64,000 bases of DNA from positions 1-64,000 of the IMG/VR virus record IMGVR_UViG_3300002140_000265. One strand, 5' to 3'. This DNA is from a virus. The notes under the pieces are model-generated. The model was not told where the DNA came from, made no database searches, and saw nothing but the letters and a program-made list of their open reading frames with translations. The translations under genes were made by a program, and so were the position numbers. Positions within the stretch are counted from its first letter, which is position 1. The number at the start of each line of letters is the position of its first letter. Shown here piece after piece: positions 22,965 to 30,641 of this stretch.

Positions 22965-23896
22965 TAAAAATTCCTATACACATATTCTAAAGCCCGATCT
23001 GCTTCTTTATCTAAAGGCCGAGAAGCATACCAGTTACCGGTTTCGGCATCAAATTGCCTGCACATTTGGGAAATTTCTTGTACCGTGATAGGGTACTCGC
23101 TCTTAATAGCATTACCAGCAACAGCAACCATAATCTGATACATTTTGTGATACCATCCAGTACTGCTAATGACTTGATATTCTGATGCAAGTTTCTTAGG
23201 CCAGAATGGGCAATCTCTATAACCTGTCCATTTGATACTAGTGTTTTCTAGTTGAGACTTTCGGTGTTCAATAATTTGTTTTTGCCATTCGTCGGGCAAT
23301 CGATCCATGAAACTGTTGGCGTTATTGGCCCTATCGTTATATGGCCATTTGGCACAAAGAAAGTCCACATCAATATACTCACCGTTGTTAACAAAGAAAA
23401 AATTGTTAGCGCCAGCATACGTCGCAGGGATGTAATACATTCTGCTGAGGTCTTTAGTTTGTCTATCTCCGATTGATTCAAGTTCACTATTGAGTGCGAA
23501 CCAGAAATGTCGGATCTTCTCATTTGGTACAGATGTTGTAAGTGGGAAGACGAGCCTGAACTTCGGCCGTGCAACAGTGCTGCTTGCAGTACTATAACAA
23601 ATATAATGCCACTTACCAAACCTATTTCGTAAAGCATTTTCTAAATCTCCTTCAAATTCATGATCATCAACGTCAACCGCAGCCCAACCTCCCCATTCAA
23701 TTACGCTTTTATTAGAACGCGTAGCGCCTTCAACATAATTTGCAGGAGATATAAGATAAGCATCTTTTTTTGATTGCACTGGTTTTTGAGATAAAGCCTT
23801 AAGTGCCATCTCAAACTGTGCAAAAGTCTTAAACTCTAATGAGTTATGAGTCTTATTATCAAAAATACTTTTAAAGCGCGTCAGGCAAATAACCAT
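22964..23896 (-). CDS. AEP-type primase-like protein
   Basis: A 310-residue protein whose N-terminal ~200 residues resemble archaeo-eukaryotic primase/PrimPol domains: WAAVDVDDHEF (about 71-81; the acidic metal-binding motif), YICYSTASS ... RPKFRLVFPL (about 98-117), DLSRMYYIPA (about 144-153) and GEYIDVDF. A C-terminal helical part (about 215-310) could be a primase-associated domain. It may supply RNA or DNA primers for gp41/gp43; no DnaG-type gp61 appears in this window, though it could be elsewhere. Overlaps the MazG-like gene by 26 nt. Confidence 0.5.
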   Translation of the reverse strand: MVICLTRFKSIFDNKTHNSLEFKTFAQFEMALKALSQKPVQSKKDAYLISPANYVEGATRSNKSVIEWGGWAAVDVDDHEFEGDLENALRNRFGKWHYICYSTASSTVARPKFRLVFPLTTSVPNEKIRHFWFALNSELESIGDRQTKDLSRMYYIPATYAGANNFFFVNNGEYIDVDFLCAKWPYNDRANNANSFMDRLPDEWQKQIIEHRKSQLENTSIKWTGYRDCPFWPKKLASEYQVISSTGWYHKMYQIMVAVAGNAIKSEYPITVQEISQMCRQFDAETGNWYASRPLDKEADRALEYVYRNF

Positions 23897-24284
23897 GATT
23901 GTCCTTATGGCTTGGGGCAGTCCATCCTTCAGGTTTTATCAAGTCAGGCATTCCTAATGGATTTGGACGCTCAGGTTTTACACCGACATTTTTGCTCATG
24001 TTAGCTTTGAGTACTTCATTCCATGCTTTATCAGCATCAATGCCAAACGCTTCAAGTGTACCAATAGCAATAACACATAAGTCAATCAAGCCATCAATTA
24101 CTTCTTCGGCATCTTTTTCTTTATATGCCTTTTGTGTTTCATCGTATTCTTCTTTCAAGAAATTCATACGAAACTCAAGAAACTTATTAACTTTTTCTGG
24201 ATCAGCTTCGCGGGTTTTGCTCATCCATTCTGGCACGCCATAATGTGCGTGCATTTCTTTCATATCTGTAAACCAAGATTTCAT
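23871..24284 (-). CDS. MazG-like / all-alpha NTP pyrophosphohydrolase
   Basis: A 137-residue protein with the all-alpha NTP-PPase core: helix FLKEEYDET (the E-E-x-x-E/D motif, about 43-51) and VIDGLIDLCVIAIG (about 63-76, the E/D-x-x-D motif). Such phage enzymes hydrolyse (d)NTPs or related nucleotides. The C-terminal PERPNPLGMPDLIKPEGW tail is typical of phage members. It could remove unwanted nucleotides (for example unmodified dCTP) in a base-modifying phage, but this is speculative. Confidence 0.75.
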   Translation of the reverse strand: MKSWFTDMKEMHAHYGVPEWMSKTREADPEKVNKFLEFRMNFLKEEYDETQKAYKEKDAEEVIDGLIDLCVIAIGTLEAFGIDADKAWNEVLKANMSKNVGVKPERPNPLGMPDLIKPEGWTAPSHKDNHGYLPDAL

Positions 24285-24317
24285 AAAATATACCTTTTAA
24301 TTTTAACTAACATAGTC

Positions 24318-24346
24318 ATTATACCATATATACACGCTGATGTACA
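24318..24346 (-). promoter_or_regulatory. Early/middle promoter, TGTACA-17-TGGTATAAT
   Basis: Minus strand: TGTACA (24341-24346), 17-bp spacer, TATAAT (24318-24323), extended TGG. Located in the short gap after the DNA polymerase stop codon; drives the MazG-like, AEP-like and nuclease-like genes. Confidence 0.75.
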
Positions 24347-24353
24347 TATCTTA

Positions 24354-26861
24354 TTAAGCAAAAAAGTCTTCAAGTGTCTGCTTATCTTCAAGCGACCACT
24401 TTACCGCATCAAGAATGAACATAAGCGGATCGATGAACGTTTTATTAAACTGTAAGTCATAGTTAATATAACGATGCAAACCAAGCTCATTAGGCAAATG
24501 GTCTGGAAATGAAATTACATTTTCTTTGATACGGTTTGGCATCCGTAGATACGCAAACTTTATTTTATCACCATTACGAATAAGCTCATACTTTGAATCA
24601 AGGCTGAGATCCTTTACTGCTTTATTATACATAAGCGATCCGCGGACGTGGATGGGAGTGCCTTTCTTATAAATGGTCTGATTATTTTTCCACTCAGTGA
24701 TATTACTTACGCCACGAGGAAAGGCAACCGCTTCTGGAGGCAGTTTTTTAAACTCTTCTCTGAACTTATTAATAAACTGCCTGGTTTCTTCTTCACTGCC
24801 TTTGATAATAATTTTAAATATTTCTTTAAACTTATCACGCACTACTGCTGGCGTCGATGATTTAATAGCTTCAATGCCCATAATCTTAAGCTTTGGTTCT
24901 GCGTATTGCACACCTTCGCTATTATGTACATTTAATATATAGCGCTTCTTAGCAGTCCAGATACCACGGTCAGCGATCACTTCGCGTTTCATGACCATTC
25001 GATTTTTATGGCCGTTCATGTTCTTGAATAACTCTTCATAAGCTCGTGCTAGCACAGGCTCAAAGTGTTGACTACATACCTTATCTAAGAATGCCACCTT
25101 TGCATCTGTGCCATCATCAGGTTTCCATTTCATAGTATCGACCAGCGGGCCAAAGTTTACATACAACGAATCAGTATCAATCGCAATAACATAATCCTTA
25201 TTTTTAGTTTTAAGGATTTTATTCATGGATTCATTCATTGCTTTTTCAGCCCATTGAATTGCTAACTGGCCAGTAAGTGTTACACCTTCGGCTAGACGAA
25301 TATCAAAGTATCTGAAGTAAGCATTACCAAGCGCACCATAAAGTGAGTTAAGCAGAATCTTAAGGGCCATTTGAGTATTCTCAAGGCGGTTGATTTCTTT
25401 CTCAAGTTCAAACGTCTTGTTTTTTTCATACGCGCTCTGCGATGCAAGCATAGCCTTTTTAGTAGCAGAGCGTTCGTCATAGTAATCTATAATAATACCA
25501 GGAACTACGCCATCAATATCTTTACGATATGTGGAACCATTTGCAGCTGCAGCATATTCATCAACATCTGCTTTATTGCCATCAAGATAATAATCTACGC
25601 CAGACTTAACAAACTTATCAGTCACGGTCTCTGGCGACATGTTATTCTGCACAATGATATTTGGATAAAGCGAATTCAAGTCAAAAGATACAACCCAATT
25701 GTGAAGTCCAACTTTAGGATCTTTAACATAACCACCCGCAAATGCAGTCTTATGATTGGTATCATTGCCAATCGGTGGCATTGTTTTCTGAGACTTAAGT
25801 TTACGGTAGATAATTGATTCCCAAATCGCCGTAACACCAAATGTGTCCTGGTAATTCACACCACCCTTATACGCCATGGTCATGGCAAGGGTAATAAGAC
25901 CCATCTTATCCTCAAGCCGATCTACAAGTTCCACGTCCTTCATGTTATAGTCAATGTACTTTTGGTAATCATCCTTGTAGAGATTTTTAAGAGAACCTGA
26001 TTCCTCGAACGAAAGCTTAGTATCACCAAGTACAACATAGGCGATGTGATTTAGTTTGTAGGACTCTTGATTACCGTAGGAGTAACCAAACTTCTGAAAG
26101 AGCTCTAGATAGTCTAAGGTTTGTATGCCTTCGATATTATAGGTATCATTAACTCTGTTTAACCGAGTGACCTGGCGGTAATTCAGCATACCCCATGGCG
26201 AGAATTTCTTGGCCCAATCTTCGCCTAATATTTTAGTGACGCGATTGACCAAATAAGGCATATCGAAGAATCGTACATTCCAACCAGTAATCACATCAGG
26301 TGAGAACTGCGGTGCTTGCCAGTGTGTAAGGAACGACTTAAACAACTCGGCCTCAGATGAGCACTTGATGTACCTTACAGGTTTAATTAAAGCCTTTTCT
26401 GTGTCGTAATCACCGTAACCCCAGACATAATACATCCCATCAATATTATTTTTGATAGTAATAGCCAACACTTCGTTCTCTGCTTTACTTGGCTCGGGAA
26501 AGCCATCGTCATAAGCAGTTTCAATATCGATTGTGGTTACGTTAATACGGTCACGGTCAAACTTGATATCGCCTGGAAATTTCTCTGATATAAATTGATG
26601 GATTTGGTTAGGGTTACCATAGATGTTAAAACCAGAAACATCTTTGTATTTCTCCATCCATTCTTTACCTTCACGCATGCTATCCATCTTGACAGGACCA
26701 ATCACGGCGCCATCAAGCCCACGCCAACCTACGTCTTTCTGTGAGGGCACATAGTACGTGGGTTGGAATGGTTCTTTACGCTGGTAGCGACGGCCTTGGT
26801 CATCATATCCACGGAATAGGATATTGTTACCATAACGAAAAACTGACGTGTAAAAAGACAT
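24354..26861 (-). CDS. 43: DNA polymerase, T4 gp43-like (family B)
   Basis: An 835-residue replicative polymerase with 3'-5' exonuclease. Exo I TTIDIETAY (about 108-116), Exo II region ITGWNVRFFDMPY, polymerase motif A DLNSLYPNIIV (about 393-403), motif B KILLNSLYGALGN (about 501-513) and motif C AIDTDSLYV (about 568-576). Slightly shorter than T4 gp43 (898). The extreme C-terminus LEDFFA resembles a clamp-binding peptide. It has its own early promoter upstream. Confidence 0.97.
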   Translation of the reverse strand: MSFYTSVFRYGNNILFRGYDDQGRRYQRKEPFQPTYYVPSQKDVGWRGLDGAVIGPVKMDSMREGKEWMEKYKDVSGFNIYGNPNQIHQFISEKFPGDIKFDRDRINVTTIDIETAYDDGFPEPSKAENEVLAITIKNNIDGMYYVWGYGDYDTEKALIKPVRYIKCSSEAELFKSFLTHWQAPQFSPDVITGWNVRFFDMPYLVNRVTKILGEDWAKKFSPWGMLNYRQVTRLNRVNDTYNIEGIQTLDYLELFQKFGYSYGNQESYKLNHIAYVVLGDTKLSFEESGSLKNLYKDDYQKYIDYNMKDVELVDRLEDKMGLITLAMTMAYKGGVNYQDTFGVTAIWESIIYRKLKSQKTMPPIGNDTNHKTAFAGGYVKDPKVGLHNWVVSFDLNSLYPNIIVQNNMSPETVTDKFVKSGVDYYLDGNKADVDEYAAAANGSTYRKDIDGVVPGIIIDYYDERSATKKAMLASQSAYEKNKTFELEKEINRLENTQMALKILLNSLYGALGNAYFRYFDIRLAEGVTLTGQLAIQWAEKAMNESMNKILKTKNKDYVIAIDTDSLYVNFGPLVDTMKWKPDDGTDAKVAFLDKVCSQHFEPVLARAYEELFKNMNGHKNRMVMKREVIADRGIWTAKKRYILNVHNSEGVQYAEPKLKIMGIEAIKSSTPAVVRDKFKEIFKIIIKGSEEETRQFINKFREEFKKLPPEAVAFPRGVSNITEWKNNQTIYKKGTPIHVRGSLMYNKAVKDLSLDSKYELIRNGDKIKFAYLRMPNRIKENVISFPDHLPNELGLHRYINYDLQFNKTFIDPLMFILDAVKWSLEDKQTLEDFFA

Positions 26862-26881
26862 CTTACTCCTTATTTTCTACC

Positions 26882-26910
26882 ATTATAACACAAAATACAA
26901 GAGTTGTATA
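26882..26910 (-). promoter_or_regulatory. Early/middle promoter for gp43, TATACA-17-TGTTATAAT
   Basis: Minus strand: TATACA (26905-26910), 17-bp spacer, TATAAT (26882-26887), extended TGT. It ends 20 nt before the polymerase ATG, with an AAGGAGTAAG ribosome site between. Confidence 0.7.
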
Positions 26911-27195
26911 TCACGAAATAATGCTAGTAGTAGGTGTGATTACTTTTCCAAACATAGTTTGATATTGTTGACGAAGACCGTCGACGGGTTCTATAAGAAA
27001 CATGATATGCTCATTCTTAAAAAAGATACCATCCTTAGGTACACCATACGCCATGAATGGGGCAAGGCCTAGTTGATTTTGTTGGGTTGGGATTAAGACT
27101 GCAATATCGGATAGAAGGTATCCGTCTGTCTGTATGGCGGCATCTGCAATGAGTTCTTCGCCTGAGGTTAGACGAACGATTTGAATATTTGACAT
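26911..27195 (-). CDS. Lsm/Sm-fold-like small protein
   Basis: A 94-residue protein: IVRLTSGEELIADAAIQTDGYLLSDIAVLIP reads as an Sm1-like strand pattern (L-x-[ST]-G-E-x-[LI]), and KNEHIMFLIEP resembles a later strand. A similar protein is encoded at 36077-36448. Such proteins recur in aquatic T4-like phages; RNA binding is possible but unproven. Located directly upstream of the polymerase. Confidence 0.5.
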   Translation of the reverse strand: MSNIQIVRLTSGEELIADAAIQTDGYLLSDIAVLIPTQQNQLGLAPFMAYGVPKDGIFFKNEHIMFLIEPVDGLRQQYQTMFGKVITPTTSIIS

Positions 27196-27221
27196 TTTTT
27201 CACTCTATAATTTAATTGTAT

Positions 27222-27250
27222 ATTATATCACAAAAACAATATAATGTAAA
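27222..27250 (-). promoter_or_regulatory. Early/middle promoter, TTTACA-17-TGATATAAT
   Basis: Minus strand: TTTACA (27245-27250), 17-bp spacer, TATAAT (27222-27227), extended TGA. It begins one base after the terminator hairpin of the preceding gene, so termination and re-initiation are back to back. Confidence 0.7.
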
Positions 27251-27251
27251 T

Positions 27252-27267
27252 AGGGCCCGAAGGCCCT
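27252..27267 (-). terminator. Hairpin terminator with TTCG loop
   Basis: Minus strand AGGGCC-TTCG-GGCCCT followed by ATTTAC. A stable UUCG tetraloop stem just after the 73-residue gene; the U-run is short, so strength is uncertain. Confidence 0.7.
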
Positions 27268-27273
27268 TTGTGC

Positions 27274-27495
27274 TTAATCTTTTTTAGAGACGAAGGTATA
27301 CATTTCTGCTGCCTTCTTCATTAAGTCTTCAGTTGAATATAGGGTCAATGCTGCTTGCATCTCTTCGGCAGATTTCTTACCTTGATCAAACATTTGTTGA
27401 GTGAAAAAATAATTCATCTCCCATTGTTTGTCCATATAATCTTTTGCCATTTGAAGCATTTCTGTACGAATCTCGAAGGGGTTTTTATTACTCAT
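27274..27495 (-). CDS. Small helical protein, phage-conserved type
   Basis: 73 residues from the ATG at 27495, which follows GGAG; an ATG four codons upstream overlaps this site. Helical and amphipathic: NPFEIRTEMLQMAKDYMDKQWEMN then KKSAEEMQAALTLYSTEDLMKKAAEMY. The NPFEIR opening is common to a small protein of many aquatic T4-like phages. Function unknown. Adjacent to the phasin-like gene, which it resembles in composition. Confidence 0.6.
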   Translation of the reverse strand: MSNKNPFEIRTEMLQMAKDYMDKQWEMNYFFTQQMFDQGKKSAEEMQAALTLYSTEDLMKKAAEMYTFVSKKD

Positions 27496-27506
27496 AATAT
27501 TCTCCA

Positions 27507-27722
27507 TTATTTAACTTTGGCAGGAGACAAAGCAGTTGCCTTGTCCCAAAACAATTTGTTAACGGTAACGGTGTTATCGACAAGCATTTTGGCAAACGCT
27601 GTTTGTGTATCAATAAACTTGACTGCTACTTCTTGTAACTCAGGTTGGTCTTTGAAGATTTGATCTGCAACAATTTTCTTTGTTGCTTGAAACTGATCGA
27701 TGTAAAAGTTGGGTGTGAACAT
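27507..27722 (-). CDS. Phasin-like small protein
   Basis: 71 residues. FIDTQTAFAKMLVDNTVTVNKLFWDKAT is the kind of amphipathic helix found in phasins, the coat proteins of polyhydroxyalkanoate granules in proteobacteria. The match is by pattern only. A GGAGAA site precedes the ATG. If correct it points to a proteobacterial host storing PHA; alternatively it is simply a helical phage protein. Confidence 0.4.
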   Translation of the reverse strand: MFTPNFYIDQFQATKKIVADQIFKDQPELQEVAVKFIDTQTAFAKMLVDNTVTVNKLFWDKATALSPAKVK

Positions 27723-27807
27723 ATTAGTTCTCCTATGTGTGTTGTGTTAAGTGAACGGCGGAGCTTTTGTTTTGTATGAGATGCTCCTCAACTCATAATA
27801 TTATATA

Positions 27808-27990
27808 TTAATACTTCAATTGGCCGACACCGGCTTTTTGAATTTCTCTCTGACGTCTCTCCAAGTCAGCCAGATCAACAGAGCGGGCCAAATAGGCTTC
27901 GACCTGTCGTTGGCGGGCTTTAATCATGCTGTCAAGCATGCTGAGTCCCATTTTCTGAAAGAAACTGAGGATTTTTTTGATTTGTGTCAT
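27808..27990 (-). CDS. DUF3563-like small protein
   Basis: 60 residues ending in AYLARSVDLADLERRQREIQ, which matches the short DUF3563 family (A-Y-L-A-x-[SA]-x-D-x-x-D-L-E-x-R-x-R-E), known mainly from proteobacteria. Function unknown. Its 5' end overlaps the Hsp20 gene by 59 nt in another frame and it follows it in the same transcript. Confidence 0.6.
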   Translation of the reverse strand: MTQIKKILSFFQKMGLSMLDSMIKARQRQVEAYLARSVDLADLERRQREIQKAGVGQLKY

Positions 27991-28417
27991 GTGTGTTCTC
28001 CACGAATTGATTAATAGGAATCGTACGTGGACGCTTTTCGACTGGGATGACTCTTTCTAGTTCAATGACAAGCAGTCCGTCCCTTAGATTAGCTCCTTTT
28101 ACTTCTACGTGTTCAGACAGTCGAAAGGAACGCTTGAAGGATCTTCCTGAAATTCCCCGATGCAAGTAATCAGTCGGTAAATATTTACTGGACTTATCAC
28201 CTGTGACGTGCAAAATACCATCCTGTTGATTGAGCTCGAGATCGCTCTCTTTGAACCCTACAACAGCAAGTTCAATTGCATATTTGTTATCGGTAAGTTT
28301 AAGGATATTATGTGGCGGATAATTATCACCCGTTGATTGATTGGATAATTTATCCAACTCATCAAAGATGTTATCAAAGCCAATAAACGCTGAGCGCGGC
28401 AACTTAAAATGTGTCAT
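27932..28417 (-). CDS. hsp20: Small heat-shock protein (Hsp20/alpha-crystallin)
   Basis: A 161-residue sHSP. The alpha-crystallin domain spans about 38-130: AIELAVVGFKESDLEL, GILHVTGDK, and LRDGLLVIELERVIP; the C-terminal IPI (RTIPIN) is the I-x-I oligomerisation motif. It prevents aggregation of proteins late in infection. Hsp20 genes are typical of T4-like cyanophages and relatives. A late promoter lies 63 nt upstream. Confidence 0.92.
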   Translation of the reverse strand: MTHFKLPRSAFIGFDNIFDELDKLSNQSTGDNYPPHNILKLTDNKYAIELAVVGFKESDLELNQQDGILHVTGDKSSKYLPTDYLHRGISGRSFKRSFRLSEHVEVKGANLRDGLLVIELERVIPVEKRPRTIPINQFVENTHDTNQKNPQFLSENGTQHA

Positions 28418-28480
28418 GATTATGACCTCCTAATAAAAGCAAGGTTGTAGTTATGGACCCGAGTATTCGGCATCCAATTC

Positions 28481-28488
28481 TATTTATA
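28481..28488 (-). promoter_or_regulatory. T4-type late promoter TATAAATA
   Basis: Exact octamer on the minus strand 63 nt upstream of the hsp20 ATG, in the gap after regA. It separates the late stress/small-protein genes from the upstream replication operon. Confidence 0.75.
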
Positions 28489-28585
28489 TCCTGCTTACTT
28501 TATACAGGGACAACTAACGAGTGCCAGTCCAATTGTTCGAATGCTTTTTTACCGTTTGCATTACAACGGCCCTAAGGTGGGATCA

Positions 28586-29002
28586 TTATGGCATCTTATT
28601 ACCGATATTATATTTCGGGCAAAGTTCCCAATCATTTTTTTCTTTATAAGGAATAATCTTAATCTGGCGCATTGGCGCCGTAGGGTGCGCATTAGCCACG
28701 TTATCAATGCTAAGAAGGCCCCAATCGCTCATTAATACTGCTACCGTATTACGCCTAGCAATATCGTTTTCTTCAAGATTTGATTTTTTACCGTCAAGCA
28801 AAAACAACTCTTTAAAGTGTACAATAAAATATCGTCCTTGTTTGTGTAAGATGTGACAAGACTGATACAATTTCTTGTCTTTACGAGATGCTACGCCTAT
28901 ACGAGTTAGGGTTTCCCGGATCTTTAAAAAATCATCTGGCTCATTCAAGGCAACCTCCAACATTGAGTTGGGTGTCCATTCAATCAAATTACTTTCTTCC
29001 AC
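28586..29002 (-). CDS. regA: RegA translational repressor
   Basis: A 138-residue homologue of T4 RegA: FLKIRETLTRIGVASRKDKKLYQSCHIL (about 26-53) and RYFIVHFKELFLLDG are near-identical in pattern, as is the terminal W-E-L-x-P-K-Y-x-I-G-N. RegA binds the start regions of early phage mRNAs and blocks their translation. It overlaps gp62 by 14 nt, as in the T4 order regA-62-44-45. Confidence 0.93.
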   Translation of the reverse strand: MEESNLIEWTPNSMLEVALNEPDDFLKIRETLTRIGVASRKDKKLYQSCHILHKQGRYFIVHFKELFLLDGKKSNLEENDIARRNTVAVLMSDWGLLSIDNVANAHPTAPMRQIKIIPYKEKNDWELCPKYNIGNKMP

Positions 29003-29366
29003 CTTTGTTCACCTTTTTATATAGTTGTTCTAATTGTTCAGGTGATAGAAGGCTAAGTACTTGACGAGCTTTTAAATCGTTATAACCATAATACTCTTTG
29101 ATAACATCCACATCACCGTCAGCTTTTTTCTTTTCCCATTTTGAAAAGCGCTTTCGTTTTCTAATGATATTTATCAAAAAATCAAATTGCATTTTTTTGT
29201 CAAGCTGGTGATTGACATTCATTTCATTAGCAGCAAGGACGGTGTCTGGAAAGTAAGATAATGACCTATTGATCATATAACCATTATAAGCTTTCTCAGT
29301 TATATTATCTGTTATTAGGTTTTCTTTGCTATAGTTAATAGCATTTACAAACTCAAATGGATTCAT
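28989..29366 (-). CDS. 62: Clamp-loader small subunit, gp62-like
   Basis: A 125-residue protein in the gp62 position. It has the short aquatic-phage form: NPFEFVNAINYSKENLI, SLSYFPDTVLAANEMN, KRKRFSKWEKK and a GGRK terminus. It partners gp44 to load the gp45 sliding clamp. Shorter than T4 gp62 (187 residues). Overlaps both neighbours slightly. Confidence 0.85.
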   Translation of the reverse strand: MNPFEFVNAINYSKENLITDNITEKAYNGYMINRSLSYFPDTVLAANEMNVNHQLDKKMQFDFLINIIRKRKRFSKWEKKKADGDVDVIKEYYGYNDLKARQVLSLLSPEQLEQLYKKVNKGGRK

Positions 29367-29788
29367 AATTTATTTTCCAATTCTTTGGTAGCGACGCGTT
29401 TGCGCAAGTCACTAGATGAAAATCGGTGGTCACGTTTATTAAAATATAGTTCGATGCCACGGTTACGACATTCATCTTTACCCGTGAAATCTTTTTGGCG
29501 GTATTCTTCTCCAAGTATCCGTACATTAATAGGATACATGTTTATTATATCAAGTAAATCTGATTCTGTACAATATACTACTACTTCGTCTACATATTTA
29601 ACAGCATCAAGTTGGACTTGGCGCTCAACAATGCTTTGAACCGGAGCATTTTTCTCTGTACGATCCAAGCTAGGATCTACCTGCAATGCACATATTAAGT
29701 AATCACAAGTAGATTTAGCTTCTCTCAGCATAGCAATATGACCGGCGTGAAGTAAGTCAAATGTAGATGCAGTAAGACCAATTTTCAT
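29363..29788 (-). CDS. Cytidylyltransferase-like nucleotidyltransferase
   Basis: 141 residues from the ATG at 29788 (the frame is open further, into the preceding gene). HAGH in TFDLLHAGHIAML (about 12-20) is the HxGH nucleotide-binding motif; SSSDLRKR near the C-terminus takes the place of the ISTT-x-x-x-R motif. It resembles glycerol-3-phosphate or ethanolamine-phosphate cytidylyltransferases and related adenylyltransferases. Lies unexpectedly between clamp-loader genes. Substrate unknown. Confidence 0.75.
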   Translation of the reverse strand: MKIGLTASTFDLLHAGHIAMLREAKSTCDYLICALQVDPSLDRTEKNAPVQSIVERQVQLDAVKYVDEVVVYCTESDLLDIINMYPINVRILGEEYRQKDFTGKDECRNRGIELYFNKRDHRFSSSDLRKRVATKELENKL

Positions 29789-29798
29789 AATATAGTTT

Positions 29799-30182
29799 TT
29801 ATTTTGTTTTCTTACCTTTAGCTCTATTACGATCAGCGGCTGCCGCGGCTTTACGTCGTTCTGCCGCAATTTCCTTGGGTGTTTTCTTTACAGATTCAGC
29901 TGGGACCTTTGGTGTGGTAACAGCGGCAACCTTTGGTGGGTTACGTTTCTTTCTTTCCTTAATAGGCTTATTAGCTTCGTGTGGTGGTGCGCTGGGAAAG
30001 GGCCAATAACTAACTGGGTCTGTTGGAAGTGGAGGCGGTTGAACTATAACCGGTTCCTCAGCAGGGGTTTCTGCCACAACCTCACCGGTTGGCTCAAGTT
30101 TATATGGTGCTTCCTTACTGTAATCGGTCTCAGTGTCTTTACCGAAAAGTGAGTTCCATAGTGCTTTTAGTTGTTTAAACAT
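29799..30182 (-). CDS. Pro/Lys-rich low-complexity protein
   Basis: 127 residues from the ATG at 30182 (GAGGAAG site). A short hydrophobic N-terminus (FKQLKALWNSLFG), an acidic then proline-rich middle (VIVQPPPLPTDP), and a strongly basic Ala/Lys/Arg-rich tail. Probably disordered with a nucleic-acid-binding tail. No family recognised. Confidence 0.55.
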   Translation of the reverse strand: MFKQLKALWNSLFGKDTETDYSKEAPYKLEPTGEVVAETPAEEPVIVQPPPLPTDPVSYWPFPSAPPHEANKPIKERKKRNPPKVAAVTTPKVPAESVKKTPKEIAAERRKAAAAADRNRAKGKKTK

Positions 30183-30183
30183 T

Positions 30184-30609
30184 TTAATCTTCCTCATTAA
30201 GTTTTTCAAATACTATCAAATCTGACATGTCATCATTAAATGATAAATTTTCATAGTTAACCTTTATATATCCTTTTCGTCCTAACGCTGCGCCAGCAAT
30301 CATCATTTTAAATGATGACAAGTGGTCAATCACATCATCTTCACACGTCACAATAGTGCCTTCTGCTTGCAATAGCATAAGAGTTATAATAATCAGCTCT
30401 TGCAATTTTGGATCAGTGTCTACTACTTCAGTAAGTCCTGACATATAATCCAAATCAACATCTGATAGGTTGGTAAGATAGTTACCAACACTCATATACG
30501 GATTATCCATTAGATTAGCTGCAAGCAATCTAGTATGGTTAGAGAATTGTTTTTTTGCTATTACGTCAGGTAACTGTACGTAATAGTATTTAGGTTGTTT
30601 TTCAGTCAT
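30184..30609 (-). CDS. Conserved hypothetical protein of the clamp-loader region
   Basis: A 141-residue acidic protein with helical segments (KLQELIIITLMLLQAEG; DDVIDHLSSFKMMIAGAALGRKG) and a DMSDLIVFEKLNEED tail. Sits between gp44 and the Pro/Lys-rich gene with 1-nt spacing downstream. Function unknown. Confidence 0.6.
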   Translation of the reverse strand: MTEKQPKYYYVQLPDVIAKKQFSNHTRLLAANLMDNPYMSVGNYLTNLSDVDLDYMSGLTEVVDTDPKLQELIIITLMLLQAEGTIVTCEDDVIDHLSSFKMMIAGAALGRKGYIKVNYENLSFNDDMSDLIVFEKLNEED

Positions 30610-30641
30610 GATATATCTATAATATAAAACGTTTTGGCACG

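Noticed and set aside
25371-25817. 148-residue plus-strand frame opposite the DNA polymerase gene
   Set aside because: Lies wholly inside gp43, has no ribosome site or promoter and its product is not protein-like in composition.
28541-28735. Plus-strand 64-residue frame and a T-loop-like string near 28545, possible tRNA
   Set aside because: The frame is mostly antisense to regA; no cloverleaf can be drawn around the string.
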